Origin: Candidatus Fermentibacterales bacterium
Lineage (GTDB): Bacteria > Fermentibacterota > Fermentibacteria > Fermentibacterales > JAFGKQ01
Direction of reading: 5' to 3'
DNA length: 6,237 bases
NCBI GenBank assembly: GCA_016928495.1
Contig: JAFGKQ010000147.1
Coordinates: 1 to 6,237, forward strand
The translations under genes and the position numbers were made by a program. This document shows positions 5,067-6,237 of the stretch, in pieces (positions within the stretch are counted from its first letter, which is position 1; every line of letters starts with the position of its first letter). Below the pieces are notes generated by a model. That model made no database searches. It saw only the letters and a program-made list of their open reading frames with translations, and was not told the DNA's origin.

Positions 5067-6237
5067 TGTATCTCACCCCCGACCGTGATTCCCCTGAAGC
5101 GGGAATGGCTTGCCCCGTGAGTCATTCGGGCCGACTGCAGTGGCTCTCCCTTTCCGCAGTTGAGCAGACCCATCGTCCGGAAGCAGCGTTCGTCCGCAAT
5201 CATGTCGCAGCTCCCCCAGAACTCCTTCGTCGTGGAGCGGTAGATGACCTTTTTCAGGGGACCGGCAAGCTTGCCTGCCCTGATCCTGGTGAACCTGTCC
5301 CCTCCGAACTGGAAGTTCACCCTGCGCTGGCTTATGCTGAAGGAGCCCCTCCCCTCTATGAGAATGCCGCTATCGGTCGCGGAGATAATGTCCTCCGGCG
5401 TCATCCGGACCTTGCCCGGCTCGAGGTAGAGGTTGGGCTGCCTGTTTATCTGGAAGCTGGCGAAGTCCTCGGCCCTGCAGCAGCCCCTGCTGGAGACCGT
5501 GCCGAGGACCGCTGCCGTCTCTCTGACGGTCCCGAACTCCTGGAAGATGCCGTTCCTGACCAGGTACCAGCGCTGACCCGGCACACCCTCGTCATCCCAG
5601 CCCCAGGAGGCCAGGCCGTAGGGCAGTGTGTTGTCCGCAACCAGGTTGACCAGGTCCGATCCGTATCGAAGCGACCCGCGGTCATCCGGGCTCAGGAAGG
5701 TCCGACCTGCCATGTTCGCCTCCCAGCCGAGGGCGCGGTCGCTCTCGGTCGGGTGCCCGACCGACTCGTGTATGGTCAGGCCCAGGTGGAGCCCATCGAG
5801 GACAAGATCGTACACGCCCGGCTCGGGCTCCCCGGCAAGGACCTTCTCGATCGCCTGATCCCTCACCCAGACCGCCGACTCGGTCAGCCCGGTCTGGTCT
5901 ATCCACTCCCATCCCGCAATCCTGGCGCCGTCCTGGAGGCTCCTGCTCTGAGCATCGTCACCATGAGTGGCGAAGGCCATCAGGAATGGCATGCTGAAGA
6001 CCAGGTCGGAGGAGACGAGAGAGCCCTCGGTGCTGGCGAATACTCTCTTGCGCCGCTCGAACCACAGAGCGGCTCTCGAGAGGCTTATCCTCGGGTCGTC
6101 GCACATGACTGCGGAGGCAGCCTCGAGAAGCTCCAGCTTCTGGCTCCTCGGAACGCGGAAGGGGTCCTCGAGGCAGGGGCCTTCGAAGTGACCTCTCTGT
6201 GGCTCGAGCGAAGCGAGCCTGGTCCCGGGGCCGCAGA
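5063..6237 (-). CDS. tldD: TldD metalloprotease subunit, N-terminus cut by window edge
   Basis: The minus frame is open from the right edge to TGA at 5065-5063, 390 codons visible. It should not be started at the ATG at 6106: the 43 codons upstream read as normal TldD sequence (CLEDPFRVP...KLELLEAASAV). About 60-100 N-terminal residues are probably outside. The zinc site HESVGH is at 5770-5753 (His codons 5770-5768 and 5755-5753), followed by PTESDRALG. The third ligand expected from E. coli TldD, a Cys near the C-terminus, is present in NCGKG (Cys codon 5158-5156). Other family segments are YGLASWGWDDEG, GILIEGRGS and NFQFGG, and a MTHGAS...FRGITVGG end. TldD is the catalytic partner of TldE, which follows with a GTGA overlap. 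A double cysteine (GCC, at about 5482-5474) is a minor oddity. Confidence 0.93.
   Translation of the reverse strand, partial: CGPGTRLASLEPQRGHFEGPCLEDPFRVPRSQKLELLEAASAVMCDDPRISLSRAALWFERRKRVFASTEGSLVSSDLVFSMPFLMAFATHGDDAQSRSLQDGARIAGWEWIDQTGLTESAVWVRDQAIEKVLAGEPEPGVYDLVLDGLHLGLTIHESVGHPTESDRALGWEANMAGRTFLSPDDRGSLRYGSDLVNLVADNTLPYGLASWGWDDEGVPGQRWYLVRNGIFQEFGTVRETAAVLGTVSSRGCCRAEDFASFQINRQPNLYLEPGKVRMTPEDIISATDSGILIEGRGSFSISQRRVNFQFGGDRFTRIRAGKLAGPLKKVIYRSTTKEFWGSCDMIADERCFRTMGLLNCGKGEPLQSARMTHGASHSRFRGITVGGEIQ
5072..5080 (-). promoter_or_regulatory. Ribosome binding site that fixes the GTG start of tldE
   Basis: On the minus strand GGGGGTGAG ends 5 nt before GTG (5066-5064), inside the last codons of tldD. 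It favours GTG over the ATG five codons downstream and supports coupled translation. Confidence 0.6.

Noticed and set aside
3897-5120. Plus-strand open frame (407 codons) opposite tldE
   Set aside because: tldE on the minus strand has clear family segments; this frame has Arg/Gly/Pro-biased composition typical of an antisense shadow.
5063-6106. Starting tldD at the ATG at 6106
   Set aside because: The codons upstream to the window edge continue TldD-like sequence, so the gene is cut by the edge and does not start at this internal Met.

Overview
The window is a 6.2 kb piece of GC-rich bacterial DNA. Codon choice favours G or C at third positions, and ribosome binding sites are purine-rich (GGAGG or AGGGGG type). 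A predicted beta-barrel-like protein ending in tryptophan points to a Gram-negative (diderm) bacterium. The sequence gives no safe assignment to a phylum; an uncultured lineage is plausible. I see no tRNA, rRNA, CRISPR array or intact transposase.

Layout. (1) 1-283, minus: N-terminal part of a membrane protein, probably a glycosyltransferase-39-like enzyme, running off the left edge. (2) 284-526: divergent intergenic region with a candidate promoter and inverted repeats. (3) 527-3377, plus: a tight four-gene operon of thioredoxin (trxA), thioredoxin reductase (trxB, overlapping trxA by ATGA), a two-domain glutaredoxin-like protein disulfide oxidoreductase (PDO), and an unrecognised exported beta-rich protein with exactly two cysteines. 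(4) 3378-3800: convergent intergenic region with a pair of diverged direct repeats that begins on the stop codon of the fourth gene, a possible remnant of a minus-strand gene, a small doubtful ORF, and an AT-rich hairpin that may be a terminator. (5) 3801-6237, minus: tldE (pmbA-like) and tldD, overlapping by GTGA, with tldD cut by the right edge.

How they work together. TrxB would pass electrons from NADPH to TrxA and probably to the PDO, giving a cytoplasmic thiol-disulfide system with two acceptor proteins in one transcript. The fourth gene is co-transcribed, but its connection to redox chemistry is only a guess. TldD and TldE form a heteromeric metalloprotease in other bacteria; here TldD carries the HExxxH site and TldE lacks it, as expected.

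Most of the window is ordinary housekeeping-type content. The best candidates for something less well described are the unrecognised exported protein at the end of the redox operon and the repeat element at its stop codon.
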